Shown here: positions 31,090 to 39,255 of the stretch, piece by piece
Layout: each line of letters starts with the position of its first letter
Position numbering within the stretch: position 1 is the stretch's first letter
Assembly (NCBI RefSeq): GCF_022513585.1
Contig: NZ_JAKWBF010000027.1
Location: forward strand, 16,793-80,792
DNA: 64,000 nt
Direction: 5' to 3'
Source of the DNA: Gordonia gummivorans
GTDB taxonomy: Bacteria; Actinomycetota; Actinomycetes; Mycobacteriales; Mycobacteriaceae
The notes under the pieces: generated by a model
The model's input: only the letters and a program-made list of their open reading frames with translations
Told to the model about the DNA's origin: nothing
The model's database searches: none
Program-made: the position numbers and the translations under genes

Positions 31090-32151
31090 TCAGTCCGGCT
31101 CGTGGTCCCCGTCGCGGGTGGACCCCGGTTCGGTGCGCGGCGTCAGCCGGATCGGCATTCCGAACGGGTCGAGGGGGAGGCTGTCGATGTCGTCCTCGCG
31201 GGCCGACACGGCGGGTTCGGGTGCGTCTTCGCGGCCGCGCCGCCAGCCGCCTTTCATCGGCGGTGCCTCTCCGAAGTGATCGGGATCGCCCGAGCCGTAC
31301 CAGGCCACCAGCACCGCTCCGATGACCGCGCCCACAAAGCCGACGATGGCCAGCCAGCCCAGTCCGGGTTGTGCGGTGTCACCCAGGAACAGCACTCCCA
31401 CCAGGCTGGGGCCGGCGGTCTCACCGACGACGAGGACCGCGGTGACGCCGTTCACCGCTCCGAGTTGGAGGGCCACCGTCTGCACGAAGAACCCGGTGGC
31501 GCCGGCCACCGCGATCGTCCATGCAGCTGGATCTGTGATGAGTGCCACACCGTCGAACGGGTGCACGCCGTCGAGGACGCGGACGCAGATCGCGATGACG
31601 CCGAACAGGAACCCCGCGGCCGCGCCGCCGACGATCGCGCCGTGTCGGCCGAGGCGATACACACCGAAGAGCGCGAATGCGCAGAGCACCAGCGTGGCGA
31701 AGAACAGACCCCAGTGGAAGGCGCATTCCTCGCCGCCGCCGGTCTGATGCGACGACGACGCCCCCAGCAGACACAGCGACAGGACCACCAACCAGATAGC
31801 AATCCAGTCGCGGGTCTGTAGTGCGATGTTGAGCATGATCGTGCCGAGCAGCGCCGTCACCACGAGATTGGCGGACACGATGGTCTGCGACAGGAACAAC
31901 GGCAGGAATCGGGCCGCGATCGCGCCGCCGGCGAAGCCGATGACGACCATCATCGTGCCGAGGATGAACGCCGGGTCGACGAATGTCGACATCGTCGACT
32001 GCAGCGTGGGTCCGCCCGCGGAATTGGTGTGGTCCTCGCCCTCCTCGCGTGCCTCGGTGGCCACGCGCCGAGCTCCGAGCGCGCGCAGCACCGTCGACAT
32101 CCCATATGCCACCGCAGCCAGACACGCCGAGATGACACCGACCAGGAACAT
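31090..32151 (-). CDS. Integral membrane protein, DMT-transporter-like
   Basis: A 353-residue protein with about nine hydrophobic helices, from VGVISACLAAVAYGMSTVLR at the N-terminus to AIVGFVGAVIGAVLVAWYG near residue 290. A hydrophilic tail of about 60 residues follows. The helices LGAVNGVTAVLVVGETAGP and LVGVLFLGDTAQPGLGW resemble the second half of drug/metabolite transporters of the mycobacterial integral-membrane group. Substrate unknown. ATG 32151 is preceded by GGAAGGTGGGG. Confidence 0.75.
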   Translation of the reverse strand: MFLVGVISACLAAVAYGMSTVLRALGARRVATEAREEGEDHTNSAGGPTLQSTMSTFVDPAFILGTMMVVIGFAGGAIAARFLPLFLSQTIVSANLVVTALLGTIMLNIALQTRDWIAIWLVVLSLCLLGASSSHQTGGGEECAFHWGLFFATLVLCAFALFGVYRLGRHGAIVGGAAAGFLFGVIAICVRVLDGVHPFDGVALITDPAAWTIAVAGATGFFVQTVALQLGAVNGVTAVLVVGETAGPSLVGVLFLGDTAQPGLGWLAIVGFVGAVIGAVLVAWYGSGDPDHFGEAPPMKGGWRRGREDAPEPAVSAREDDIDSLPLDPFGMPIRLTPRTEPGSTRDGDHEPD

Positions 32152-32330
32152 GACCCCACCTTCCGCTGTTACCCGAATACCCGCAGGTCATCGGCTACTG
32201 GGTCCCCACGCCCACCTATTCTCCCGGGTGCCCCCGACAAATCGGACACCGACGAGCAACCTAGCAACACAACGGCGAGCGCTGTACTGGATATTCCGCT
32301 GCCCTACATAATCTCTACACGCCCTCGGTC

Positions 32331-32336
32331 TACACT
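32331..32336 (+). promoter_or_regulatory. -10 hexamer of the ATP-grasp gene
   Basis: TACACT, 7 nt before the GTG at 32344. This supports that start over the long open frame that continues upstream. Confidence 0.5.
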
Positions 32337-32343
32337 CGCCCCG

Positions 32344-33531
32344 GTGCACTCCTTCCAACGCGCGCACGAGCGGGATTCTCGACGCGTCCTGATCACTTTC
32401 GGCCGGTCATTCCTCACCCTGGAGCTGGCGCGGTTGCTGGCGGCCGGTGGCCATCGCGTCACCCTCGTGGACAGCATTCCGATCGGCGTCGGGCGCTTCT
32501 CCAATGCGGTGTCGTCGTTTCATCGAGTGCCGCCACCGAAGTTCGCTCCTCGCGAGTACTGTCACGCGCTGGCCCGGATCGTCGAGGCCGAGAAGATCGA
32601 CCTGCTGATCCCGATCCACGAGGAAACCGACATCATCGCGATGATGACCGACATCTTCGGCCCTGAATGTCAGTTGTTCCTTTCGGATTTCGAGCTCGAG
32701 AACCGTCTTCACCACAAGTACGAGTTCCAGCGATTCCTCACCGAGCGTGGAATCCCGACCCGCAAGTACGCCCAGGTGATCGGCCCGGAAGATGTTCCGG
32801 GACTGGACTTCACGGCCCCATTCGCGCTGAAGAAGGTGTACTCACGCGGATCTCAGAAGGTACACAAGGTGATTCCCGGTGAACCGCTGACCTGGCTCGA
32901 GCACGACGCCGACAACCCGTGGATCGCACAGGAATGGGCGTCGGGGGACAAGTACTGCACCTACTCGGTCTGCCACGAAGGCCGCGTCCGCGCCCACGCG
33001 ACCTATCCGGTGGACTATGCGATCGACGGCAGTTCGTGCCTCAACTTCACGTCGGCGCGGCACGAGGGAATCTTCTCGTGGGTCACCGATTTCGTGGCCG
33101 ACATCGGTTTCACCGGGCAGATCGGCTTCGACTTCATCGAAGACGAGAATGGACTGTTCTGCATCGAGTGCAATCCCCGCGCGACGAGCGGCATCATGAT
33201 GTTCTCGCCACACAATCGCGTCGACCGCGCCTTCTTCGACGACGACCCGGACGCACCCGTCATCGAGCCCGACGCCGACGTCAACCGGATGATCGGCCTC
33301 GGCATGCTGCTCTACGGCTGGCGTCGAGCAGGACGGGGGGACAACACGATTCGTCAGTTCTGGCGAGACTTCCGGTCATCCGACGACGTGATCACCTGCC
33401 GCGGCGACGAGAAGCCGGCCATCATGTTGCCCATCGCCTATGCGGGCATCCTGCGGAGCTGCTTCCGCTACAAGGTCGGTCTGGCAGAAGGATTCATGCA
33501 CGACCACGAGTGGGATGGTCATCGGATCTGA
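32344..33531 (+). CDS. ATP-grasp ligase-like protein
   Basis: A 395-residue protein with an N-terminal pre-ATP-grasp fold (RRVLITFGRSFLTLELARLL) and an ATP-grasp core. The ADP-binding strands include FALKKVYSRGSQKVHKV, and the metal site appears as GFDFIEDENGLFCIECNPRA, where the Glu and Asn ligands are expected. The family couples ATP hydrolysis to ligation of a carboxylate with an amine or thiol, but the substrates are not evident. No biosynthetic partner gene is adjacent. The C-terminal 38 nt overlap the convergent guanine deaminase gene. Confidence 0.82.
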   Translation: MHSFQRAHERDSRRVLITFGRSFLTLELARLLAAGGHRVTLVDSIPIGVGRFSNAVSSFHRVPPPKFAPREYCHALARIVEAEKIDLLIPIHEETDIIAMMTDIFGPECQLFLSDFELENRLHHKYEFQRFLTERGIPTRKYAQVIGPEDVPGLDFTAPFALKKVYSRGSQKVHKVIPGEPLTWLEHDADNPWIAQEWASGDKYCTYSVCHEGRVRAHATYPVDYAIDGSSCLNFTSARHEGIFSWVTDFVADIGFTGQIGFDFIEDENGLFCIECNPRATSGIMMFSPHNRVDRAFFDDDPDAPVIEPDADVNRMIGLGMLLYGWRRAGRGDNTIRQFWRDFRSSDDVITCRGDEKPAIMLPIAYAGILRSCFRYKVGLAEGFMHDHEWDGHRI

Positions 33532-34924
33532 CCTCGACGCGCCGACCGGCCACGTGCACCTCGGCTATCGCGGGCTCGCGCAGTCCCATGAGCAGCGCGA
33601 ACAAGAGCTGATCGCGCGCATGGTCCGGATCGTCGGAGCGGATCCCGCGTTCGATGGTCGCGGCCAGGGGTGGCCAGCGGTCGGGCTCGATCACCAGGAA
33701 GTCGGCATCCTTGCCGACGTCGAAGTTGCCGAACCGGTCCTCCATGTCGAGGGCGCGGGCCCCGGCGAGAGTGCCGGTGAACAGTAGTTCGGCCGGGTGT
33801 AGCGAGACGCTGGCATCGCCCGGCTCGGTGATGTGGACCTTGAAGGCGTCCGACAGCACCCGCGAGATCAGCCACTCGTCACCGGCGCCCACATCGGTGC
33901 CCGCGGCCACGGTCACCCCGGCGGCGATCGTCCGCTTCCACGGCATCGTTCCCGAGCCCAGGAACAGTTGGGAGACAGGGCAATGCGCGATCGAGGTGCC
34001 GGTCTGCGCCATCCGGGCGAGTTCATCGTCGGTGCAGTGCACCGCGTGCGCCATGATGGTGCGACGCCCGAGAAGTCCGGGGCCACCGACCACCGAGCCG
34101 GGCAGGAACTTGCCGTCGTAGGTGTCGAGGTACGACTCGACGCCGAAAAGTGCTTTGACCGTGTCGATTTCACCAGTTCCCGGCCGGTTGTTCTCGTTGA
34201 GATGGCTGTGCACGTAGACACCGCGATCGCGCACGTCGTCGTAGAGCTCCCCGAGGCTCCGCAGGGTGTGGGTGGTGACCGAGAGCGAAAACCGCGGTAC
34301 CACAGCCACTTGCAACCGTGCTGTGCTCGGATCGCCCGTGTCGGCGCAATGCCAGCGGGCAATCTCCTCGGCGGTCAACGCGATCGCGTCGGATTCGGAA
34401 GTGATGAGGGAGGCGGCGGTCTCGGGGCCGGCGGTCTGAATACCGCGGCCGCTGACGATGCGAAGCCCCGCACTCTGCGTCTCGGTGAACAGCGCGTTCT
34501 GCGCGGCCGGGAAGGCGGAACCGAAGACCATCGCGGCCGTGGTTCCCGAAGCGATCCGGCGGGCGGTGAAGTCGCGTGCCGCCTGTTGCGCGAACTCCGG
34601 ATCGGCCAGTCGTGCTTCCGCGGGGAAGATGCAGTTGTTGAGCCACTCCAGAAGCTGGCCGCCGCCATACGCGTCGGTCGAATAGACCTGTGGGAAGTGG
34701 ATGTGGGTGTCGATGAATCCGGGCATCAGAAATGCGGAGCCGTGATCGATCACCACCTCGCCGGGCAGTTTCGGCCGCTCGGCGCGCGGACCGCAATACT
34801 CGATGGCCCCGGTGTCGGACACCACGAGTGCGCCGTCGGGCAATTCGACGAGCGCATCGGCGGCCAGGTCGACCGTTGGTGACCCGGCGATGTGGAAGAT
34901 GTGCCCGAGGTGCGTCGTACTCAC
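33494..34924 (-). CDS. guaD: Guanine deaminase
   Basis: A 476-residue amidohydrolase that converts guanine to xanthine. The zinc-binding THIHFPQ is at 73-79, followed by YGGGQLLEWLNNCIFPAE, which is characteristic of guanine deaminases. HSHLNEN, THE METAL HISTIDINE IN AHAVHCTDDE and HCPVSQLFLGSG follow in order, and the metal-binding Asp is in AAGTDVGAG. The GTG at 34924 (reading VSTTHLGHIF) is chosen because the upstream reading lacks homology. The coding end overlaps the ATP-grasp gene by 38 nt tail to tail. No other purine catabolism gene is next to it. Confidence 0.92.
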   Translation of the reverse strand: MSTTHLGHIFHIAGSPTVDLAADALVELPDGALVVSDTGAIEYCGPRAERPKLPGEVVIDHGSAFLMPGFIDTHIHFPQVYSTDAYGGGQLLEWLNNCIFPAEARLADPEFAQQAARDFTARRIASGTTAAMVFGSAFPAAQNALFTETQSAGLRIVSGRGIQTAGPETAASLITSESDAIALTAEEIARWHCADTGDPSTARLQVAVVPRFSLSVTTHTLRSLGELYDDVRDRGVYVHSHLNENNRPGTGEIDTVKALFGVESYLDTYDGKFLPGSVVGGPGLLGRRTIMAHAVHCTDDELARMAQTGTSIAHCPVSQLFLGSGTMPWKRTIAAGVTVAAGTDVGAGDEWLISRVLSDAFKVHITEPGDASVSLHPAELLFTGTLAGARALDMEDRFGNFDVGKDADFLVIEPDRWPPLAATIERGIRSDDPDHARDQLLFALLMGLREPAIAEVHVAGRRVEVRSDDHPTRGRA

Positions 34925-34981
34925 TCGAACCACACAAGCACAGGTTGGGCCGTTCGGCTCGACGGGAGACAACCACGGTGA

Positions 34982-34997
34982 GGGGAGTAGACTCCCC
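34982..34997. promoter_or_regulatory. Perfect hairpin/dyad over the -10 of the small secreted peptide gene
   Basis: GGGGAG-TAGA-CTCCCC, a 6-bp perfect stem ending 3 nt before the ATG at 35001. It overlaps a TAGACT hexamer (34988-34993) that lies 7 nt before the start. It may be an operator over a leaderless promoter or an RNA hairpin that masks a ribosome-binding site. Confidence 0.45.
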
Positions 34998-35000
34998 GGC

Positions 35001-35186
35001 ATGAAACGCAGGATTTCGCTGAGTGTCGCCACTGTGGCCGCCGCGTTCGGGCTGGCCCTCGCCGCTCCGGCCGTTGCGTCTGCGTCCCCGGTCGATCAGG
35101 CTCCGGCCCCGACACCGGCCGTGGGTTCGCTGTCGATCTGCTTCGGCGTGCCGATCGGACCGGTCAGCATCTCCATCTGCATCTGA
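35001..35186 (+). CDS. Small secreted peptide (61 residues)
   Basis: It begins with a clear Sec signal peptide (MKRRISLSVATVAAAFGLAL, cleavage probably after VASA near residue 28). The mature peptide has only about 33 residues. A Pro/Ala linker (PVDQAPAPTPA) is followed by VGSLSICFGVPIGPVSISIC and a final Ile: two cysteines in near-repeated SLSICF and SISICI segments. Function unknown. Similar short secreted proteins occur in related genera as far as I recall, but I cannot confirm homology here. Confidence 0.7.
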   Translation: MKRRISLSVATVAAAFGLALAAPAVASASPVDQAPAPTPAVGSLSICFGVPIGPVSISICI

Positions 35187-35217
35187 CCTCGACGTCGGAC
35201 CAGTGGCTGAGCGCTAC

Positions 35218-36219
35218 TCAGCTCGCCGACTCCCGTTGCCCGGTGGTGTGGATGACCACCACCTCTGGACTCCATGGCACCAGATCGTCGACCGTCTGTT
35301 GCAGCGTGTTCACCGGTGGTAGTTCTCCTGGCGCAAGCACACTCACGGTCACCGTCTGGCCACTCCAGCTCACACCGGTGACCTCGGCGTTGGTTGCGCC
35401 GCCGTCCTCGAGCCACGACGTGGTGGCCGTCGCAACTTGCCTGGCCCACAACGACGTCAGCGAATTGATCACCATCGGAACTATGACGACGACCAGTGCC
35501 ACCGCCAGGACCAGATACGCGCGTCGCGCCGGATGTCGTTGGCCCTCAGGGGCTTCCGCGACTGCCTCACGACCGTAACTGGCGACCGTGAGGACGAGGA
35601 CCCCGGTGATGACCATGGCCACCACGTTCGATGCGAACAGGACGAAAGCGCCGAGCGCCAACGACGGTGCCCCCGAACCGAGGCAGACACCCACCACGCC
35701 GAGCGGCGGTACGAGCGAGATCGCGATGGCGACGCCGGGCAGCACGTCGCCGACGTCGCGGCGGGTGATGGCGATTGCCCCGGCAAACCCGGTCGCGATC
35801 GCGGCGAGCAGGTCGACCAGCGTGGGCGACGTCCGTCCGAGGACCTGCGAGTTCGACAGCACGTTGGTCGGATTCGGCAGCAGTTGCGACATCACCACAC
35901 CGAGGAGCGTCACGAGCACCACGCCCGCCAACACGTAGCCGACGCTGTGCAGGATCAACCGACCGCGGGCGGTGACGATGCCGAGGCCGATACCGAGAAT
36001 CGGCGTGGACAGTGGTGCGACGATCATCGCCCCGATGACCGTGGCGGTGCTGTCGGCGACCACACCCGACACCGCGATGATCCCGGACAACGTGAGCATG
36101 ATCCAGAATGCGGACCGCTTCGAGGACTTGTCGCCGACCGAGAAATCGAGCCGGTCGGTCAGCTCATCGAGCGTTCGACGCTGTGTCGGCGGGATGAGTG
36201 CGGACAAGAACACGGCCAT
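35218..36219 (-). CDS. DUF389 membrane protein
   Basis: A 333-residue protein with about six helices. The family signature is visible as FWIMLTLSGIIAVSGVVADS, STATVIGAMIVAPLSTPILG and VGDVLPGVAIAISLVPPLGV. DUF389 proteins (TIGR00341-like) have no established function. ATG 36219 lies 6 nt after CATACT. It is divergent from the MFS gene with 48 nt between starts. A much longer open frame on this strand reaches into the MFS gene but is an antisense artefact upstream of the ATG. Confidence 0.85.
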   Translation of the reverse strand: MAVFLSALIPPTQRRTLDELTDRLDFSVGDKSSKRSAFWIMLTLSGIIAVSGVVADSTATVIGAMIVAPLSTPILGIGLGIVTARGRLILHSVGYVLAGVVLVTLLGVVMSQLLPNPTNVLSNSQVLGRTSPTLVDLLAAIATGFAGAIAITRRDVGDVLPGVAIAISLVPPLGVVGVCLGSGAPSLALGAFVLFASNVVAMVITGVLVLTVASYGREAVAEAPEGQRHPARRAYLVLAVALVVVIVPMVINSLTSLWARQVATATTSWLEDGGATNAEVTGVSWSGQTVTVSVLAPGELPPVNTLQQTVDDLVPWSPEVVVIHTTGQRESAS

Positions 36220-36255
36220 ACCGAAAGTATGGTGTTTCACCAGCCCTTCGCGTCG

Positions 36256-36261
36256 TAGGCT
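36256..36261 (+). promoter_or_regulatory. -10 hexamer of the MFS gene at 36268
   Basis: TAGGCT, 6 nt before the GTG at 36268; leaderless start inferred. It shares a 48-nt region with the divergent DUF389 promoter. Confidence 0.5.
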
Positions 36262-36267
36262 CTCCAC

Positions 36268-37863
36268 GTGACCTCGACAACCGACACCGTCGATGCAGGA
36301 ACCGCGCCCCCCAAGGCGAAGCTGGTGCTGACCGCACTGATCCTTGTCGCGGGCGTCGCCAACATCAACCTCGCCGTCGCCAACGTCGCACTCCCGGACA
36401 TCGGCAAAGAGCTCGACGCCAGTTCGACCCAGCTCAACCTGATCGCCGTCGGCTATTCGCTGGGTCTGGCGTCGTCGGTGTTGTATTTCGGAGCGCTGGG
36501 CGACCGGTACGGCCGCAAGCTGATGGTCCTCATCGGTATGAGTCTCACCATTCCGGCATCGTTGGTCGCCGGTTTGGCCGGCAATTTCGAGGTGCTGTTC
36601 GGGGCGCGTTTCGTCGGCGGAATCGCCGCCGGTCTCGCCTTCCCGACCACGTTGGCGGTGATCACTGCGCTCTGGTCTGGGCCGCAACGCACCAAGGCCA
36701 TTGCTGCGTGGTCGGCGATCGGCGGGGCGATCTCGGCGATGGGGCCGCTGCTGTCGGGTGCGCTGCTCGAGGTCTTCGACTGGGGTTCGGTGTTCTTGGT
36801 GACCTTGCCGCTGGCGTTGGTCGCGCTGGTCGCGGCCTGGCGACTGATTCCCTCCGACGGTGGCGACGACGCCGCGCCCGTGGACAATCTCGGTGGCGTG
36901 GTGTCGGTACTCATGGTCGGCGCCTTGGTGCTCGGGTTGAACTTCGCGCCGGATGCCGACATGCGGACCCTGGTGCTGATCCTCTTCGCCATCGCCGTCA
37001 TCGCCGTGGTGGTGTTTGTGTACCGCCAGCTTCACGTGCGGGTTCCGCTGTTCGACTTGAGAATTGCATCCCGGCGCACCTTCTGGGTGGCTGCGGTGGG
37101 TGGCCTCATCGTGTTCGGCACCCTGATGGGCGCGATGTTCATCGGCCAGCAGTTCATGCAGAACGTGCTCGGCTATTCGACGCTGGCTTCGGGTGCGACG
37201 ATCCTCGTCGGCGCCGCGGCCATGATCGTCGCCGCGCCTCGGTCGGCAAAGCTGGTGGAGGCCAAGGGCTCCCGGTTCACGCTGCTGTGCGGCTACACCT
37301 CCTGCATCATCGGTCTGCTGTTCGCGATGCTCACGTGGGACGAGAACGCCCAGTTCTGGCATGTCGGTACGGTGTACCTGTTCGTCGGCCTTGGTGTCGG
37401 ATTGGCCGGCACCCCGGCGTCGCGGTCGTTGACCGGCTCGGTGCCCGTCCAGCGCGCGGGTATGGCGTCGAGCATGTCCGACCTGCAACGCGACCTCGGC
37501 GGCGCCATCCTGCAGTCCATCCTGGGTGCGATTCTCACTGCGGGATACGCGAAGTCGCTGACCGAACAGATCTCCGACTCGCCGAATGCCGACCAGGTGA
37601 CCAGCCAGACCGAGGCCGCGCTGACCAAGTCGTTCTCCAGCGCCGAGGTACTGGCGGAACGATATCCGCAGTATCAGGATCAGATCATCACTGCGGCGCG
37701 CGACGCGTTTGTGCACGGCGATACCCGGGCCTACGGCGCGGCAGTGCTCATCGTGTTCGCCGGCGCCCTGGTGATGTTCTTCGGCTACCCCAAGCACGAC
37801 CAGGAACGCGAAGCGATGAAAAAGTATGCGGCAGAGCGTCTGTCAGAAGGCGCAGCCGACTGA
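36268..37863 (+). CDS. MFS exporter, DHA2 (14-helix) type
   Basis: A 531-residue major-facilitator protein. The N-terminal half has NLAVANVALPDIGKELDASS in helix 1, the loop motif GALGDRYGRKLMV between helices 2 and 3, and motif C-like GGAISAMGPLLSGALLE in helix 5. About 14 helices are predicted. The last roughly 100 residues form an extended loop and final helix (SQTEAALTKSFSSAEVLAER). It probably exports a drug or metabolite. No regulator is adjacent. Confidence 0.85.
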   Translation: MTSTTDTVDAGTAPPKAKLVLTALILVAGVANINLAVANVALPDIGKELDASSTQLNLIAVGYSLGLASSVLYFGALGDRYGRKLMVLIGMSLTIPASLVAGLAGNFEVLFGARFVGGIAAGLAFPTTLAVITALWSGPQRTKAIAAWSAIGGAISAMGPLLSGALLEVFDWGSVFLVTLPLALVALVAAWRLIPSDGGDDAAPVDNLGGVVSVLMVGALVLGLNFAPDADMRTLVLILFAIAVIAVVVFVYRQLHVRVPLFDLRIASRRTFWVAAVGGLIVFGTLMGAMFIGQQFMQNVLGYSTLASGATILVGAAAMIVAAPRSAKLVEAKGSRFTLLCGYTSCIIGLLFAMLTWDENAQFWHVGTVYLFVGLGVGLAGTPASRSLTGSVPVQRAGMASSMSDLQRDLGGAILQSILGAILTAGYAKSLTEQISDSPNADQVTSQTEAALTKSFSSAEVLAERYPQYQDQIITAARDAFVHGDTRAYGAAVLIVFAGALVMFFGYPKHDQEREAMKKYAAERLSEGAAD

Positions 37864-37908
37864 CCCTCGGTCCGCCCAGCTCCTCCCGGAGGCCAGAAGC
37901 CAGCGAAT

Positions 37909-37935
37909 AGTACTGCCTTCGGCCTCCTGAACTGC
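37909..37935 (+). repeat. 27-bp dispersed repeat, copy 2
   Basis: Identical to 4136-4162. The following GGAAAT resembles the leader that precedes the triple-hairpin cores, but no core follows here. Confidence 0.85.
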
Positions 37936-37970
37936 GGAAATCTGTTCCAGGGAGCCCAGTCACATGCCCA

Positions 37971-38004
37971 GTGCACGTGGTCGGGCTGAGGCGTACAGAT
38001 ACCC
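37971..38004 (+). repeat. Copy of the right half of the 21.7-kb palindrome
   Basis: GTGCACGTGGTCGGGCTG followed by AGGCGTACAGATACCC, close to 21732-21765. Only one arm is present, so it cannot form the long hairpin. Confidence 0.7.
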
Positions 38005-38063
38005 GACGGGGGGTGGCGATGTGTTCCTGTGGTCCTACCGGGTTGCCGCAGCAGTTGGCGTCT

Positions 38064-38147
38064 GAAACGGTCGCCGTGACGTGTCTCCGAGGGCAATATG
38101 CCCTCGGCGGCACCTGAGGAGGACCGCTTCGGACGCGCCCGCTCTTT
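38064..38147 (+). repeat. 84-bp exact direct repeat, copy 1
   Basis: Identical over 84 nt to 38428-38511. The core CCGAGGGCAATATGCCCTCGG is a palindrome (21 nt with the loop base), flanked by imperfectly matching arms. A diverged, more symmetrical relative is at 40451-40517. Confidence 0.9.
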
Positions 38148-38192
38148 CCCGCCTCCACGATCGCCGACGACGTCGGCGGGTGGTCGCTGATC
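38146..38192 (+). repeat. 47-bp repeat module, copy 2
   Basis: Partner of 4339-4385: the first 21 bp are identical and the end GGTCGCTGATC is shared. Confidence 0.75.
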
Positions 38193-38250
38193 CGAAGAGA
38201 TTGGCAACCGGCTCGCTGACCTGGGGAAATGCCGAAGCCCTCGCCGTGGT

Positions 38251-38361
38251 TGTCCCACCAAGAGTAGGGGAAGAACTTCTTCCCCGGGGTTCACAGTCGT
38301 CCCCTAGAAATATCTGGGGGAGGACTCCAAGAGTAGGGGAGGAGTTTCTTCCCCTACTTTT
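38251..38361 (+). repeat. Triple-hairpin intergenic element, copy 4
   Basis: Most diverged at its left edge, but with the best first stem (GGGGAAGAACTTCTTCCCC). The second stem is AGTCGTCCCC with GGGGGAGGACT. The third is GTAGGGGAGGAG with TTCTTCCCCTAC, then TTTT. It lies between the two 84-bp direct repeats. Confidence 0.9.
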
Positions 38362-38427
38362 CGGGACGTCGGCAGATCGACGGCGTTGCCGGCGGCCAGA
38401 TGGCTGGGGCCGATCGACGTGGTGTCC

Positions 38428-38511
38428 GAAACGGTCGCCGTGACGTGTCTCCGAGGGCAATATGCCCTCGGCGGCACCTGAGGAGGACCGCTTCGGACGC
38501 GCCCGCTCTTT
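38428..38511 (+). repeat. 84-bp exact direct repeat, copy 2
   Basis: Second identical copy, 364 bp from the first. Perfect identity suggests a recent duplication or gene conversion. Confidence 0.9.
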
Positions 38512-38580
38512 CTGTGCTCGACGACGATGTTCCGAGTCCGAGGCACGTCGTCGGCGTGTCGCGACGAGTCCTCTGTCGGT

Positions 38581-39210
38581 TCAGGGAGTATCAAAGGCCG
38601 CCAACAACATTCGCGCTGCCGTCGCGATGAGGGCATCGCGGTCGGCGTGCGGCGGGCGCAGCAGTGCGATGCGCAGGCACATGCTCGCGGTGGCGCCCAT
38701 CGTGATGAACACCAGATCGTCGATGGCGGCGTCGTCGAGGTCGGGACGCAGCCGCATCGGGATGATGCGGGCCAGCGGGAGCAGCGGCGCCTCGACCTCC
38801 GCCCATGCGTCGCCGAGCTCGGTGTCCTGCGCGGCGACCGACGCTCGCAGGACCGCGCCGTGCTTCTCGAAGGCCGAGGTGAGAGTTTCCACGACGGTGA
38901 TCATCGCGGCCATCGGCTCAGCATCCATCGCGCGGCCGATGCCCGACGCCAGGGTCGCGGTGATGTCGTGCACCGCGGCGAGTCGCAACTCCTCGATGAT
39001 GGCGTCCATGTCGGCGAAGTATCGGTAGACGGTTCCGATGCTCACGTGCGCCTTCTTGGCGAGTTGCGCGGTGGTCGGCCGGGCGGCATCTGCGGTGAGC
39101 ATCTCCAGCGCATAAGTGAGCAGTTGCTGTCTCATCTGCCGTGACCGGTCTTGACTGGGCACCTTTCGTGCTTTCTGAACAGGTACATTGCTGCTGTCGC
39201 GTACTCCCAC
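38581..39210 (-). CDS. TetR-family transcriptional regulator
   Basis: About 209 residues. The DNA-binding domain reads RPTTAQLAKKAHVSIGTVYR with YFADMDAIIEELR following, a standard TetR recognition helix. The long C-terminal ligand domain runs to LLAAFDTP. I used GTG 39210; GTG 39162 is an alternative. It is divergent from the DUF2236 oxygenase gene (45 nt between starts), which it may control. The shared gap contains the direct repeat AGTGAATAGTAAGTGA, a possible operator. Confidence 0.8.
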   Translation of the reverse strand: MGVRDSSNVPVQKARKVPSQDRSRQMRQQLLTYALEMLTADAARPTTAQLAKKAHVSIGTVYRYFADMDAIIEELRLAAVHDITATLASGIGRAMDAEPMAAMITVVETLTSAFEKHGAVLRASVAAQDTELGDAWAEVEAPLLPLARIIPMRLRPDLDDAAIDDLVFITMGATASMCLRIALLRPPHADRDALIATAARMLLAAFDTP

Positions 39211-39255
39211 AAAAAGTGAATAGTAAGTGAGGATTCCTCGTGTTTCCATAGAATC

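Larger units (their letters stand above)
37864..38580. other. 717-nt gap made of repeat modules
   Basis: No credible gene. From left to right it holds the 27-bp repeat (37909), half of the 21.7-kb palindrome (37971), the first 84-bp direct repeat (38064), the 47-bp module (38146), the fourth triple-hairpin element (38251) and the second 84-bp direct repeat (38428). The short open frames here run through the repeats and have no ribosome-binding sites. Confidence 0.8.

Noticed and set aside
35218..37797. Very long minus-strand open frame (859 codons) spanning DUF389 and the MFS gene
   Set aside because: Only the part from ATG 36219 has membrane-protein character. The upstream part is the antisense of the MFS gene, rich in His, Arg, Asp and Gln as expected of a GC-rich shadow frame.
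37864..38580. Short genes within the 717-nt gap
   Set aside because: The open frames cross repeat modules, lack ribosome-binding sites and resemble no protein.
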